A stretch of DNA of 39,566 bases, taken from positions 1 through 39,566 of the forward strand of contig CAZRHH010000023.1 in the NCBI GenBank assembly GCA_964599885.1, given 5' to 3'. A program made the position numbers and the translations under genes. Numbering within the stretch: position 1 is the first letter of the stretch; each line of letters starts with the position of its first letter. Shown one piece after another: positions 6,209-13,910 of the stretch. This DNA comes from CAZRHH01 sp964599885. GTDB taxonomy: Bacteria; Chloroflexota; Dehalococcoidia; DSTF01; JACRBR01. The notes under the pieces are model-generated. The model did not search any database and had not been told where the DNA came from. It was given only the letters and a program-made list of their open reading frames with translations.

Positions 6209-7723
6209 CTACGGGGCGACGATGACCTGTTCGGCGGCTACGGGACGTAGCCCCTCAGGCGTCCACTCGAGAAATAGGGCGTTCTCCGTATCTGGCGGGT
6301 CTTCGGTGTAGGCGGCGCGCGGGAGATTAAAGGCGGCGGCGTCGCCGTACAGGGCGCGCGCGACCGACGGCACCCACGTGTACTGCTCCATCGGGTTTGT
6401 CCACGGGCCATCGACGATGTAGATCGTCGTGCCGTCGGGGACGTCGTGCGGGTAGGCGGCCTGCAGTTCGTTGACGAGCAGCAGCCAGCGATCCGCGCTG
6501 CGTCCGGAACGCGAGTCCTGTCCGTAGCTTTGCCATCCGTACAGCGACGCGATCGCTGCCATGAGTACGAGAGCGAGCGCCGTAACGGGAACTCGCGCGA
6601 CGGGATGAATGTTGCGCGCGCGATCGAATGCGCCGTACATCGCAAGCGCCGCCAAGGGCGCGAAGAACGCCACGGACGCGTAAGTGTAGCGCGATGCGGT
6701 CCAGATCTCGACCGGAAGATACGGCAGCAGCGCGATCAGCATGCCGGCGACGGCGAGTCGTGCCAAGTGCGGACCGCGAATCGCCATGATGAGCGATGCG
6801 GCGAGTACTGCGATCGCGATCGACCAGCGCATGACGTCTGGCGATGCGGGGATGCCGCGGATGGGCACGACGAGCCACGACAGGTACACGGCGAAGTTCT
6901 CGAAGGAATGCGAGCCCCAATAGTAGTCCTCGAACTTCAACTGCTCGCAGCTGCAGGTCTGGTAGAAGGTCAACCAGCCGATGGCGATCGCGGCTAACGG
7001 CGCGACGTGCAGCACCAGCCGCAGTGGCGCGTTCCGCCAGCGGCGCGAGTACAGCATGTAGGCCAGTGCGACGATAGGCGCGAAGACGAACGCGCCCTCA
7101 TTCGCCAGGAACGCGAGCGTGAACAGTCCGACCGCCAACCAGAACGCAGCGGGGTTGCGCTCGCCGTCCTGCGTGTAGGAGACGATCGTGAGCAGCGACG
7201 CGAGCACGAAGAACGTCGCCAGCACGTGCGGCAGCGCGGTGACGTAGGTGACCGTATCGAAGTGGGCGCCCGAAACGCCGAAGATGATCGCGGCGACGGC
7301 GGCGGCGCCCGGGCGGCGCGTCACGCGTGAGACGAGCGCGTAGAGCACCGCGATCGATCCGAGATGGACGGCGAGGTTCACCGAACGCCAGGCTGCGGCG
7401 TTGAGGCCGAACAGATTCCACTCGGCGGCATACACGAGTCCGGTGAGTGGTCGCCAGTTCGGGACGATGTCCTGCATGCGCACGGTATCGAGGAGATACT
7501 GCTGTGTGCCGAGATACTCGACGCTACCGAGAACGACAAAGTCGTCCCCATCGAAGAAGTAACGGAGCGTCGGTGCGTGAACGATGAAGGTGATGGCTAA
7601 CGCGGCGAGCAACCCCCAGTGCCGGAGCGTGAATCGCCAGACGTCGCTCAGGGCGAGCGACGGGACGACCCGCGGCCGACGAAGGGCGAACCCATCCGCG
7701 GTTACCGTAATCGGGTACTTCAA
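6209..7723 (-). CDS. Polytopic membrane protein, probable GT-C glycosyltransferase
   Basis: This 504-residue protein has about ten to eleven hydrophobic segments and a soluble C-terminal tail of about 100 residues. The first extracytoplasmic loop carries Y-F-F-D-G-D-D-F (about 55-62), the acidic motif placed as in GT-C glycosyltransferases that use polyprenyl-phosphate sugars. The loop also has N-W-R-P-L-T-G-L-V-Y, and a later one E-I-W-T-A-S-R-Y-T-Y. Similar proteins glycosylate surface proteins or lipids, but neither donor nor acceptor can be read here. The annotated start is a TTG at 7723 without a clear ribosome site, so the start is uncertain; the first membrane helix begins near residue 36. 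It is divergent from the gene at 7957 and ends at a hairpin terminator. Confidence 0.7.
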   Translation of the reverse strand: MKYPITVTADGFALRRPRVVPSLALSDVWRFTLRHWGLLAALAITFIVHAPTLRYFFDGDDFVVLGSVEYLGTQQYLLDTVRMQDIVPNWRPLTGLVYAAEWNLFGLNAAAWRSVNLAVHLGSIAVLYALVSRVTRRPGAAAVAAIIFGVSGAHFDTVTYVTALPHVLATFFVLASLLTIVSYTQDGERNPAAFWLAVGLFTLAFLANEGAFVFAPIVALAYMLYSRRWRNAPLRLVLHVAPLAAIAIGWLTFYQTCSCEQLKFEDYYWGSHSFENFAVYLSWLVVPIRGIPASPDVMRWSIAIAVLAASLIMAIRGPHLARLAVAGMLIALLPYLPVEIWTASRYTYASVAFFAPLAALAMYGAFDRARNIHPVARVPVTALALVLMAAIASLYGWQSYGQDSRSGRSADRWLLLVNELQAAYPHDVPDGTTIYIVDGPWTNPMEQYTWVPSVARALYGDAAAFNLPRAAYTEDPPDTENALFLEWTPEGLRPVAAEQVIVAP

Positions 7724-7880
7724 ATTATTCTGTTGTCAGTCAAAAATTTGGTGGTGACAGGGGGGTGTCACACCAGGACGTGGGCGCATTGTAAAGGCGA
7801 TGCGCCTTTGGCAGAACCGATAACCCGTCAACCTTCGATCTTTCTATCGTGCCGTAATCAGTATGGGCGCCGGCGAGCCA
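7724..7880. other. Divergent intergenic region with stacked hairpins
   Basis: GTGACA (7754-7759) pairs with TGTCAC (7766-7771) around six G. GCGCAT (7785-7790) can pair with ATGCGC, while the overlapping AAAGGCG can pair with CGCCTTT three bases on; these two helices exclude each other. CCGGC/GCCGG near 7870-7886 is a further small stem. No ORF or known RNA family is recognised. Confidence 0.4.
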
Positions 7881-7910
7881 TTGCCGGGTCTGTTTGTGCT
7901 GCTGTTAGGA
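7881..7910 (+). promoter_or_regulatory. Putative sigma-70 promoter
   Basis: TTGCCG (7881-7886), an 18-base spacer and TAGGAT (7905-7910), the latter with an upstream TGT that makes an extended -10. It would start a transcript about 40 bases before the ATG at 7957. Confidence 0.45.
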
Positions 7911-7956
7911 TGATCCAACCGATACCTCACGCCGTACGATTTGCAGAGGATTTGAG

Positions 7957-8341
7957 ATGAGTAACGCGAAGAACATCGCGAAGGCGCTCGCCGCTGGACG
8001 TGTTGCGCTGGGCGCCGGGCTCGCGCTGGCGCCCGGCTCGGGTGGGCCGTAGCTGGATCGGCGAGATCGCGGAGCGCCCCGAAGGTCAGCTAGCTGTCCG
8101 CGCCACCGGCGTGCGTGATATCGCCGTAGGAGCAGGTGCGCTGGTGGCGCTCCAGCGCGGCGGTCCGGCGCGGGGCTGGCTCGAGGCAGGGATGCTGGCC
8201 GACGCTGGCGATATCGTCGCGACACTGGCGGCGTTTAAGCATCTGCCGCCGCTGGGTCGCGTGGTGACGATCGTACTTGCGGCGGGGGCGTTGGCGGTGG
8301 CGGAATCCGTCGCCGGCAGCGTTGATGAGCCGGCGGAATGA
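7957..8341 (+). pseudogene. Small membrane protein with an internal frameshift
   Basis: The frame starts at ATG 7957 with GAGG eight bases upstream and reads M-S-N-A-K-N-I-A-K-A-L-A-A-G-R to A-P-G-S at 8040. It then stops at TAG 8050. The next frame continues without a gap as V-G-R-S-W-I-G-E-I-A-E-R-P from 8042 to the TGA at 8341. One extra G in GGG at 8040-8042 explains the break. The restored product has about 127 residues with several short hydrophobic stretches and the pattern R-A-T-G-V-R-D-I-A-V-G-A-G, which I recall from small uncharacterised membrane proteins but cannot name. It is either a recent pseudogene or a sequencing slip. Confidence 0.55.
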
Positions 8342-8360
8342 CGCACGGATCCGCGTGCGG

Positions 8361-8389
8361 TTGACTTCCTTTGAGCGCTTGCGTAACAT
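8361..8389 (+). promoter_or_regulatory. Strong sigma-70 promoter of the candidate RNA
   Basis: TTGACT (8361-8366), a 17-base spacer and TAACAT (8384-8389). Start of transcription is expected near 8396. This is one of the two best -35/-10 pairs in the window, and no coding sequence with a ribosome site follows it before the terminator. Confidence 0.6.
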
Positions 8390-8395
8390 TCGTCC

Positions 8396-8624
8396 ATTCC
8401 GCCGCGTTGAGTGGCGGTGTTTCGGAGTGGCCGGCAGGACACCGTTGATGCAGACCATAGGAACCCCAGTGCAGATGACTCGGAACGCGCGTATCCGCGC
8501 GGCCGGTGATCTGCCAGCGTATGTGGGTGGGACGAGTGCGTCCGGCGCCGGGTGTCATACCTGAGGCCATTGCACTGCCAGCAGGCATCTTCCACCCACT
8601 ACGGCCGAACGTAGTGGGTTTTTT
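8396..8624 (+). ncRNA. Candidate structured RNA or leader RNA of about 229 nt, family unknown
   Basis: The interval is bounded by a good promoter (8361-8389) and a perfect intrinsic terminator (8595-8624). Visible helices are CCGCC/GGCGG (8399-8403 with 8413-8417), GGTGT/ACACC (8416-8420 with 8439-8443), CGCGCG/CGCGCG (8486-8491 with 8496-8501), and a long-range 7-bp CAGTGCA/TGCACTG (8467-8473 with 8571-8577). GTGGGTGG (8523-8530) can pair with CCACCCAC (8592-8599), which would break the terminator stem. I checked by eye for 6S, RNase P, SRP, tmRNA and common riboswitch signatures and recognised none. It could be a free small RNA or an attenuating leader for the ABC exporter that starts at 8780. 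Confidence 0.5.
8595..8624 (+). terminator. Perfect intrinsic terminator
   Basis: CCCACTACG (8595-8603) and CGTAGTGGG (8610-8618) form a perfect 9-bp stem around GCCGAA, followed by TTTTTT (8619-8624). It is the clearest terminator in the window. Its left arm overlaps a possible antiterminator helix with 8523-8530. Confidence 0.85.
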
Positions 8625-8779
8625 GATCCCGATCGTATCGCTTGATGAAGGCGCTGCGGTCGTAGGACGAATGGCGTAGCGCATAAGCGACCTGACTCCG
8701 ATGTGACGGGCACATCCCGGCACTACGGTAAGAGGTGGCGTTGGAATCGACCCGGCGAGCCGGTTGAGGAGAAGTGACG

Positions 8780-9652
8780 ATGATCGATGAGTTACCACTG
8801 AGTGCGCGCAACGTCGGCAAGTCGTTCGGAGGCGGCTTCGACATACGCAGCGTGCTGCCGTGGCCGAAGACGAAGCGCAACACGGCGCGGCGCGTTGTGG
8901 ACGGCGTATCGTTCGAGATTCGGCAGGGCGAGATCTTCGGCGTCATCGGCGCCAACGGATCGGGGAAGTCGACGTTGATCCGGATCATCAGCACGCTGTT
9001 GCTCGCCGACGACGGCGACGTGCGGATCTTCGGACACGACGTCGTCAGCGAGTCGATGGCGGTGCGGACGCTGATCAACCGCGTGTCGGCGGACCCGTCG
9101 TTCTTCCGGAACATGTCGGCGATGGAGAATCTGCTGTTCTTCGGACGTGTGTACGGACTGACGCCGCGCGAGATCAAGCAGAAGTTGCCAACGATTCTCG
9201 GGCGCCTGGGTCTCGAATGGCCGCGGGCGCTGGAGCCGATGAGCAATCTTTCGCGGGGGCAGCAGCAGAAGGTCGCGGTGGCGCGGTCGTTTCTGACCTC
9301 GCCGCTGCTGATGCTGCTCGACGAGCCGACGACGGGGCTCGACCCACGCAGCAAGCGTGATGTGCAGGCCTTTGTGCGCGAAGTGCAACGCGAGCACGGC
9401 GCATCGATCTTGCTGACGACGCACGACATGGAAGAAGCGGAGCTGCTGTGCGACCGCATCTCGTTCCTCTCCGGCGGGCGCATCGTCGCCGAGGGCACGC
9501 CGCTGGAGCTCCGGCAGATGGTGGCGGACGGCAGGCCGCTGGACACGATCACGATGGAGACGGTGTTCATGGAACTGACGGGCCGGCGCGTCGAGGAAGA
9601 CGAGATGCCGGAAGACGAACAAGACGAAGAGAAGGTGCTGGCCAAGGTCTAA
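8780..9652 (+). CDS. ABC transporter ATP-binding protein (ABC-2 exporter type)
   Basis: This is the nucleotide-binding subunit of an ABC-2 exporter, 290 residues from ATG 8780. GAGGAG lies eight bases before that ATG; a GTG at 8774 is too close to it. Walker A is G-A-N-G-S-G-K-S-T (about 60-68), the signature is L-S-R-G-Q-Q-Q-K, Walker B is L-L-M-L-L-D-E-P, and the D-loop (GLDP) and switch His (TTHD) follow. An N-terminal insertion around V-L-P-W-P-K-T-K-R between the first strands and a charged C-terminal tail (EEDEMPEDEQDEE) resemble DrrA/NatA-like drug or polysaccharide exporters. The permease follows at 9732, so the pair forms one unit. The candidate RNA lies upstream. Confidence 0.92.
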   Translation: MIDELPLSARNVGKSFGGGFDIRSVLPWPKTKRNTARRVVDGVSFEIRQGEIFGVIGANGSGKSTLIRIISTLLLADDGDVRIFGHDVVSESMAVRTLINRVSADPSFFRNMSAMENLLFFGRVYGLTPREIKQKLPTILGRLGLEWPRALEPMSNLSRGQQQKVAVARSFLTSPLLMLLDEPTTGLDPRSKRDVQAFVREVQREHGASILLTTHDMEEAELLCDRISFLSGGRIVAEGTPLELRQMVADGRPLDTITMETVFMELTGRRVEEDEMPEDEQDEEKVLAKV

Positions 9653-9731
9653 CGGTCGTGCGTTTGCGCGACGGCTGGTGATTGGTCTCTGGTGAAGGTG
9701 CGCGCTTGTGATCGCGCTGGGAGGAACTGAA

Positions 9732-10574
9732 ATGGTGAGTATTGCAGCGCCGGTGGCGCCCGGATCCGTGGGGATCGCGTGGGCGTTCATCGAGCGGCAG
9801 AAGAATCTTTGGAAGCGCTACTGGGCGTGGGAGCTTGTGTGGCTGGTGTACGGCGTCGTCAACACGCTGGCGGTGACGTTCATCGCCAACCAGGTGGATG
9901 CGTCGGGGTTCGCCAGCACGGCGGACGTGCAGAAGCTCGTGCTGTTTTTGCTGATCGGCACGCTCGTCTGGGCGTACCTCTCGGCCGTGCTCGATGACAT
10001 CAGCCTGGTCATTTCGTGGGAGCGCTGGGAAGGGACGATCGAGCACACGCTCATGGCGCCGGCGCGGCGCTGGGTGCATCTCGCCGGCATGGCGATGTTT
10101 GGCATCATGCACGCCGTCATCCGGACGCTGCTGATCTTCGCGATCGCGGCGCCGTTTTTCTCGATCGATCTCGGGAACGCGGATTGGGGCGCGGCGTTGG
10201 TGGTACTCGCGATCGGCAGCTTTCCGGTGGCGGGGCTGGCGATTCTCGCCGGCGTGTTGCCCATGCTGTATCCAGAGCGCGGGCAGCAGATGTCGATGAT
10301 GATCCAGGCCTTCGTGCTGCTCGTTTCGGGCGTGTACTACGAGGTGGATGTGTTGCCGGGCTGGCTGCAATGGTTCGCCTACATCTCGCCGGCGACGTAC
10401 ATCCTCGACGGCATCCGAGGCGCGATCATCGACGGCCAGAGCATCGCCGAAGTATGGGAACAGATCGTCGCGTTGGCGATCTTCGGTGCGGTGCTGATCC
10501 CGGGCGGCATGCTCGTGTTCGGCGCGGCCGAGCGCTGGGCGAAGAAGACGGGTCGGCTCAAGCGGCAGGGGTAG
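9732..10574 (+). CDS. ABC-2 type transporter permease
   Basis: This membrane subunit partners the ATPase at 8780-9652. The 280-residue product has six hydrophobic segments after a cytoplasmic N-terminal helix (IERQKNLWKRYW). The A-Y-I-S-P-A-T-Y-I-L-D-G-I-R-G segment near the C-terminus is typical of ABC-2 permeases of the ABC2_membrane family. ATG 9732 is chosen over the in-frame GTG at 9708 because GGGAGGA lies six bases before it. The exported substrate is unknown. A GAAGCTGGA-type repeat follows the stop. Confidence 0.88.
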   Translation: MVSIAAPVAPGSVGIAWAFIERQKNLWKRYWAWELVWLVYGVVNTLAVTFIANQVDASGFASTADVQKLVLFLLIGTLVWAYLSAVLDDISLVISWERWEGTIEHTLMAPARRWVHLAGMAMFGIMHAVIRTLLIFAIAAPFFSIDLGNADWGAALVVLAIGSFPVAGLAILAGVLPMLYPERGQQMSMMIQAFVLLVSGVYYEVDVLPGWLQWFAYISPATYILDGIRGAIIDGQSIAEVWEQIVALAIFGAVLIPGGMLVFGAAERWAKKTGRLKRQG

Positions 10575-10578
10575 AGTG

Positions 10579-10632
10579 GAGGCGGGAAGCGAGAAGCGGG
10601 AAGCTGGACGCTAGAAACTGGAAGCTGGACGA
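10579..10632 (+). repeat. GAAGCTGGA-family direct repeats
   Basis: Short degenerate units GGAAGCTGGA, GAAACTGGAAGCTGGA and GCGGGAAGC fill this space between the ABC permease and rtcB. They match arms of the hairpins at 4414-4478 and 4815-4877. Confidence 0.6.
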
Positions 10633-10666
10633 ATACAAGCGCGACTGAGGCGCGACACGAAAGCAG

Positions 10667-11824
10667 ATGAGGACGATTACGACGGAGCGGTTGCCGATCA
10701 AGGTGTGGTCGGACGAACTCGCCGAGGATGGCGCGGTGTTCGAGCAGGCGCGTAACCTGGCGAATCACCCGATCGCGCGGAAGTGGATCGGGTTGATGCC
10801 GGACTTTCACGTCGGCTACGGCATGCCGATCGGCGGCGTGCTGGCGACGCAGGGTGGTGTCGTACCGAACGCGGTGGGCGTCGACATCGGCTGCGGCATG
10901 ATCGCTGCGCGCACGGATCTGGCGGCGGATGATCTCGATCGCGACCGGCTGCAGGCGCTGCGGCTGGCGATTCACGCTCGCGTGCCCGTCGGTCAGAAGC
11001 ATCACGCCGAGAAGCATGCGATGCCGGACGATCTCGTGGCGGGTGCGGCGGATCTGCGCGTCGTCGGCGCCGAGATCAACCGCGCGGCGACGCAGATCGG
11101 CACGCTCGGCGGTGGCAACCACTTCATCGAGATCCAGCGCGATGATGCGGGGCGGGTGTGTCTGATGCTGCACTCAGGCTCGCGCAACGTCGGGCTGCGC
11201 GTGTGCAATCAGTACCACGGCGTCGCGAAGGCGCTCGTCGCGAACGATGGGCTCGCCGTACCGGACATCGATCTGGCGTACCTGCCGGACACGGTGCCCG
11301 CGCACGGCGAGTATCTCGCCGAGATGCGGTGGTGCATGACGTTCGCAGAAGCGAACCGCGCGGCGATGTTCGATGCGGTGTGCGGCGCGTTCGCCGAAGT
11401 GCTGGGCGCCGAGCCGTCGATCGACGTGCGGTTTGACACGCACCACAACTTCGCACAGATCGAGCGGCACTACGGCGAAGATCTGCTGATCCATCGCAAG
11501 GGGGCCGTGCGTGCGGAGGGGCTCGTGACGATCCCCGGTTCGATGGGTACGGCGTCGTACATCGGCGAGGGGTTGCTGGCGGCGGAGTCGTTCGAAACGT
11601 GCTCGAACGGCGCCGGGCGCGCACTCGGCCGCAAGGAGGCGAACCGCGTGATCGGGCACGAGCAGGCGGTCGAGTCGATGCAGCACGTCGTGTACGGCGT
11701 GCGCACCGGCGAGTACGACGAAATGCCGGCGTGTTACAAGAACATCGAATCGGTAATGGCGCACCAGGCGGATCTGGTGCGGCCCGTACACCGGCTGATG
11801 CCGATGGCCGTCGTCAAGGGATGA
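10667..11824 (+). CDS. rtcB: RtcB-family RNA ligase homologue lacking the catalytic histidine
   Basis: RtcB joins RNA 2',3'-cyclic phosphate or 3'-phosphate ends to 5'-OH ends through a histidine-GMP intermediate, using Mn2+. This 385-residue homologue keeps the metal site: C76 (GVDIGCGM), N151-H152 (GGGNHFIE), H169 (LHSGSRN) and H259/H260 (THHNF). The I-P-G-S-M-G-T-A-S-Y segment is also present. The nucleophile lies in a C-S-H-G-A-G-R motif, H337 in the E. coli enzyme. Here the motif reads C-S-N-G-A-G-R, with N314 encoded by AAC at 11606-11608. All other motifs are intact and there is no frame damage. It is therefore either a non-guanylylated family branch with another role, or catalytically dead. 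No archease or rtcA neighbour is in view. Confidence 0.88.
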   Translation: MRTITTERLPIKVWSDELAEDGAVFEQARNLANHPIARKWIGLMPDFHVGYGMPIGGVLATQGGVVPNAVGVDIGCGMIAARTDLAADDLDRDRLQALRLAIHARVPVGQKHHAEKHAMPDDLVAGAADLRVVGAEINRAATQIGTLGGGNHFIEIQRDDAGRVCLMLHSGSRNVGLRVCNQYHGVAKALVANDGLAVPDIDLAYLPDTVPAHGEYLAEMRWCMTFAEANRAAMFDAVCGAFAEVLGAEPSIDVRFDTHHNFAQIERHYGEDLLIHRKGAVRAEGLVTIPGSMGTASYIGEGLLAAESFETCSNGAGRALGRKEANRVIGHEQAVESMQHVVYGVRTGEYDEMPACYKNIESVMAHQADLVRPVHRLMPMAVVKG

Positions 11825-12002
11825 CGCGCGAGCTGGGGGAGTTCTGCAAAGCTGGCCGCCAGCACGAGCGTGAACGTCCACTACGATCTATGGTCTTCGT
11901 CGATCCAAGGCGGTACGCTCCCGGGCGCGTGATGCGGCTCCGACCGTTGATCTCGACCGAATCTCCTTCGGGTAGTCTGTCCCCAACTACGGAGGCTGAC
12001 CC

Positions 12003-13190
12003 ATGCCAGGCGCCCTCAACAACGTCCGCGTACTCGACTTCACAGTGTTCCAGCAGGGACCACAGGCGACGCTCGTCATGGCCGACATGGGCGCCGACGT
12101 ACTCAAGATCGAGCCACCGATGTTCGGCGATCTCGGTCGCGTGCTGGCGATGGTCGGCGACAACCGGTTCAGTGCGTATCACCTCGCGCACAGCCGCGGC
12201 AAGCGGAGCGTCACGCTCAATCTCAAGACGCCCGAAGCGTGCGACGTCGTCCGCAAGTTGCTGCCGACGGCCGACGTGATGGTGCACAACTTCCGTCCCG
12301 GCGCGATGGAGCGTCTCGGTCTCGGTTACGACGACGTGCGACCCCTAAACGAACGCATCATCTACGCACACGCATCGGGCTGGGGCGCGCGAGGTCCGAA
12401 GGCCGAGCATCCGGCGTTCGATATCGCCGCCCAGGCGCGTTCGGGGCTGATGAGCATGACCGGCGAAAGCGACGGCGGGCCGCTGCCCGTCGGCGTAGCG
12501 ATGGCCGATTACGTCGGCGCGATGAACCTGGCGATGGCAGTGATCGCCGCGCTGTACGCACGCGAGAAGACGGGCGCCGGCCAGAAGGTTGAGACGTCCC
12601 TGTACGGCTCGGCGATCGCGTCGCAGGCGTGGGAGTTGCAGTACTACATGCTGAGCAAGCGCGCCCGGCGTGGCGGCCGCGGCCATGCCTACCTGCCGAC
12701 GATCTGGCGCACGTTTCAGACGAGCGATGGCTGGGCCGTCGTCGGCGGCGTCGGCGACGATCGCTGGCACCCGTTCTGCACCGCTGTCGCCATGCCCGAA
12801 CTCGAGAACGACCCGCGCTTCGCCAACGCCGGCGCGCGCATCAACAACATCGACGCCCTCTACGCGCTGCTGGACGACAAGTTCCTCGCAAAGACGACCG
12901 TCGAATGGATCGCGCTGCTCGAACAGCACGACATGATCTGTGCGCCCGTCTTCAACTACGACGAAGTGATCGAAGACGCGCAAGCCCTCGCCAACGAGTA
13001 CGTGCAGACAGTCGAACACCCCACGAACGGCCCGACGCCGATCGTCGGCTTCCCCTGGCGCTTCAGCGAGACCCCCGCCCGCGCCGCCCCCGCCGCGCCG
13101 GAGCTCGGCCAGCACACCGAAGAAGTGCTGCTCTCGCTCGGCTACACCTGGGACGACATCGCCCGCCTCCGCAATTCCGGCGCGATCTGA
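12003..13190 (+). CDS. Class III (CaiB/BaiF-type) CoA transferase
   Basis: Family III CoA transferases move CoA between carboxylic acids through an aspartyl-CoA thioester. The 395-residue length is typical for the interlocked-dimer fold. The catalytic aspartate aligns as D169 in P-V-G-V-A-M-A-D-Y-V-G-A. Other family marks are L-D-F-T near the start, A-D-M-G-A-D-V-L-K-I-E-P, the S-R-G-K-R-S-V-T-L-N-L segment, and V-M-V-H-N-F-R-P-G-A-M-E-R-L-G-L. GGAGG lies eight bases before the ATG. Many paralogues exist with different acids, so the substrate (formyl, carnitine, succinyl and others) cannot be given. It stands alone, with a repeat region downstream. Confidence 0.9.
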   Translation: MPGALNNVRVLDFTVFQQGPQATLVMADMGADVLKIEPPMFGDLGRVLAMVGDNRFSAYHLAHSRGKRSVTLNLKTPEACDVVRKLLPTADVMVHNFRPGAMERLGLGYDDVRPLNERIIYAHASGWGARGPKAEHPAFDIAAQARSGLMSMTGESDGGPLPVGVAMADYVGAMNLAMAVIAALYAREKTGAGQKVETSLYGSAIASQAWELQYYMLSKRARRGGRGHAYLPTIWRTFQTSDGWAVVGGVGDDRWHPFCTAVAMPELENDPRFANAGARINNIDALYALLDDKFLAKTTVEWIALLEQHDMICAPVFNYDEVIEDAQALANEYVQTVEHPTNGPTPIVGFPWRFSETPARAAPAAPELGQHTEEVLLSLGYTWDDIARLRNSGAI

Positions 13191-13233
13191 CCGTTTCATC
13201 CGGCGAGGTCTACCCAGAAGGATGTTCCACGAT

Positions 13234-13492
13234 CTCCTAGCGGCGGAGCTTCAGCTCCGCAACGCCCGCCTTCCGCCGCACGAACCATCGCGTAGACCTC
13301 AAACTCGTAGGGAGAGGTCTTCAAACCTGTCCGCCCACTTGCAGCACAGCGCAGCGCGGGCATCCACCGAGCATGACACGCCGACAACCTCGTAGCGGCG
13401 GAGCCGCAGCTCCGCAGCACACGTCGCCCGCCGGCAAAAGCCATCACAACGACGCCCCAACTCGTAGGGACAGGTCTTTAGACCTGCCGCCG
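13234..13492. repeat. Two-unit composite of alternating hairpin repeats
   Basis: Type A hairpins, GCGGAGC closing a four-base loop with GCTCCGC, occur at 13243-13260 and 13398-13415. Type B hairpins, introduced by CTCGTAGGGA and folding as AGGT(C)/(G)ACCT, occur at 13311-13332 and 13464-13486. The order is A-B-A-B with a period of about 155-157 bases, so a composite unit has been duplicated. No protein-coding potential is evident. Confidence 0.7.
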
Positions 13493-13630
13493 CGCAGCAG
13501 TAACGCGGCGCCCGCGGGTCTCACCGATAAACGCGGTGACACCACCCGCTCGGACTTCGCCGCAGCCATCCCCTACAGTCGCAAGCGACGCACTGCGCCC
13601 CAGGCGAGGAGTCCAAGATCAGCGTGAAAC

Positions 13631-13787
13631 CAGAAAACTACGAAACGCACTCACCGCACGAAAATTACGAAACGAACTCCGCGCACCAAAGCTCCGGGCC
13701 AGCTACTCCACATGAAAATTACGAAACGAACTCGCGCACGAAAGCTAGCGGCCGAGCTACGAAACATGAAAATTACGAAACGAACTC
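13631..13787 (+). repeat. 54-bp tandem repeat (AAAATTACGAAACGAACTC units)
   Basis: The word AAAATTACGAAACGAACTC occurs at 13661-13679, 13715-13733 and 13769-13787, exactly 54 bases apart. A diverged copy, AAAACTACGAAACGCACTC, is at 13634-13652, 27 bases before the first. The intervening part (GCGCAC-AAAGCT-..) is also repeated. The period is a multiple of three, and an open frame from 13624 repeats an E-N-Y-E-T-N-S heptapeptide, but there is no ribosome site. Confidence 0.75.
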
Positions 13788-13814
13788 CAAGCACCCCGGT
13801 CGGCGCCGACCAAA

Positions 13815-13833
13815 CACCAGACACCAAACACCA
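13815..13833 (-). repeat. Inverted copy of the TGGTGTTTGGTGTCTGGTG repeat
   Basis: The reverse complement of the 19-mer found at 3570-3588 and 35261-35279 is present here without mismatch. Confidence 0.8.
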
Positions 13834-13872
13834 CTCCCCCACTAGGAGGGACGAACCGAAGAAACGACTGCG

Positions 13873-13888
13873 TGTTTCACGTGAAACA
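13873..13888. other. parS centromere site, exact consensus
   Basis: The 16-base palindrome TGTTTCACGTGAAACA is identical to the consensus bound by chromosomal ParB (Spo0J). It is intergenic and just upstream of the ThyX-like gene. parS sites usually cluster near the replication origin, so this stretch is probably in the origin half of the chromosome. No parA or parB is in the window. A chance match to 16 fixed bases is unlikely in 39 kb. Confidence 0.85.
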
Positions 13889-13910
13889 TCTGTTCTACAA
13901 GGCGGAAGGC

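Noticed and set aside
8507..8530. GATCTGCCAGCG, similar to the 3' part of a TPP riboswitch
   Set aside because: The CUGAGA and ACCUGAUCUGGAUAAU boxes are absent, and the downstream genes are not thiamine-related.
13631..13787. Regularly spaced repeats that could be mistaken for a CRISPR array
   Set aside because: Only three full units occur, the spacing is 54 bases, and the sequence between the repeats is itself repeated rather than unique. No cas genes are present.
13624..13845. 73-codon frame with repeated E-N-Y-E-T-N-S
   Set aside because: It follows from the 54-bp tandem repeat having a period divisible by three. There is no ribosome site, and the frame ends in another dispersed repeat.
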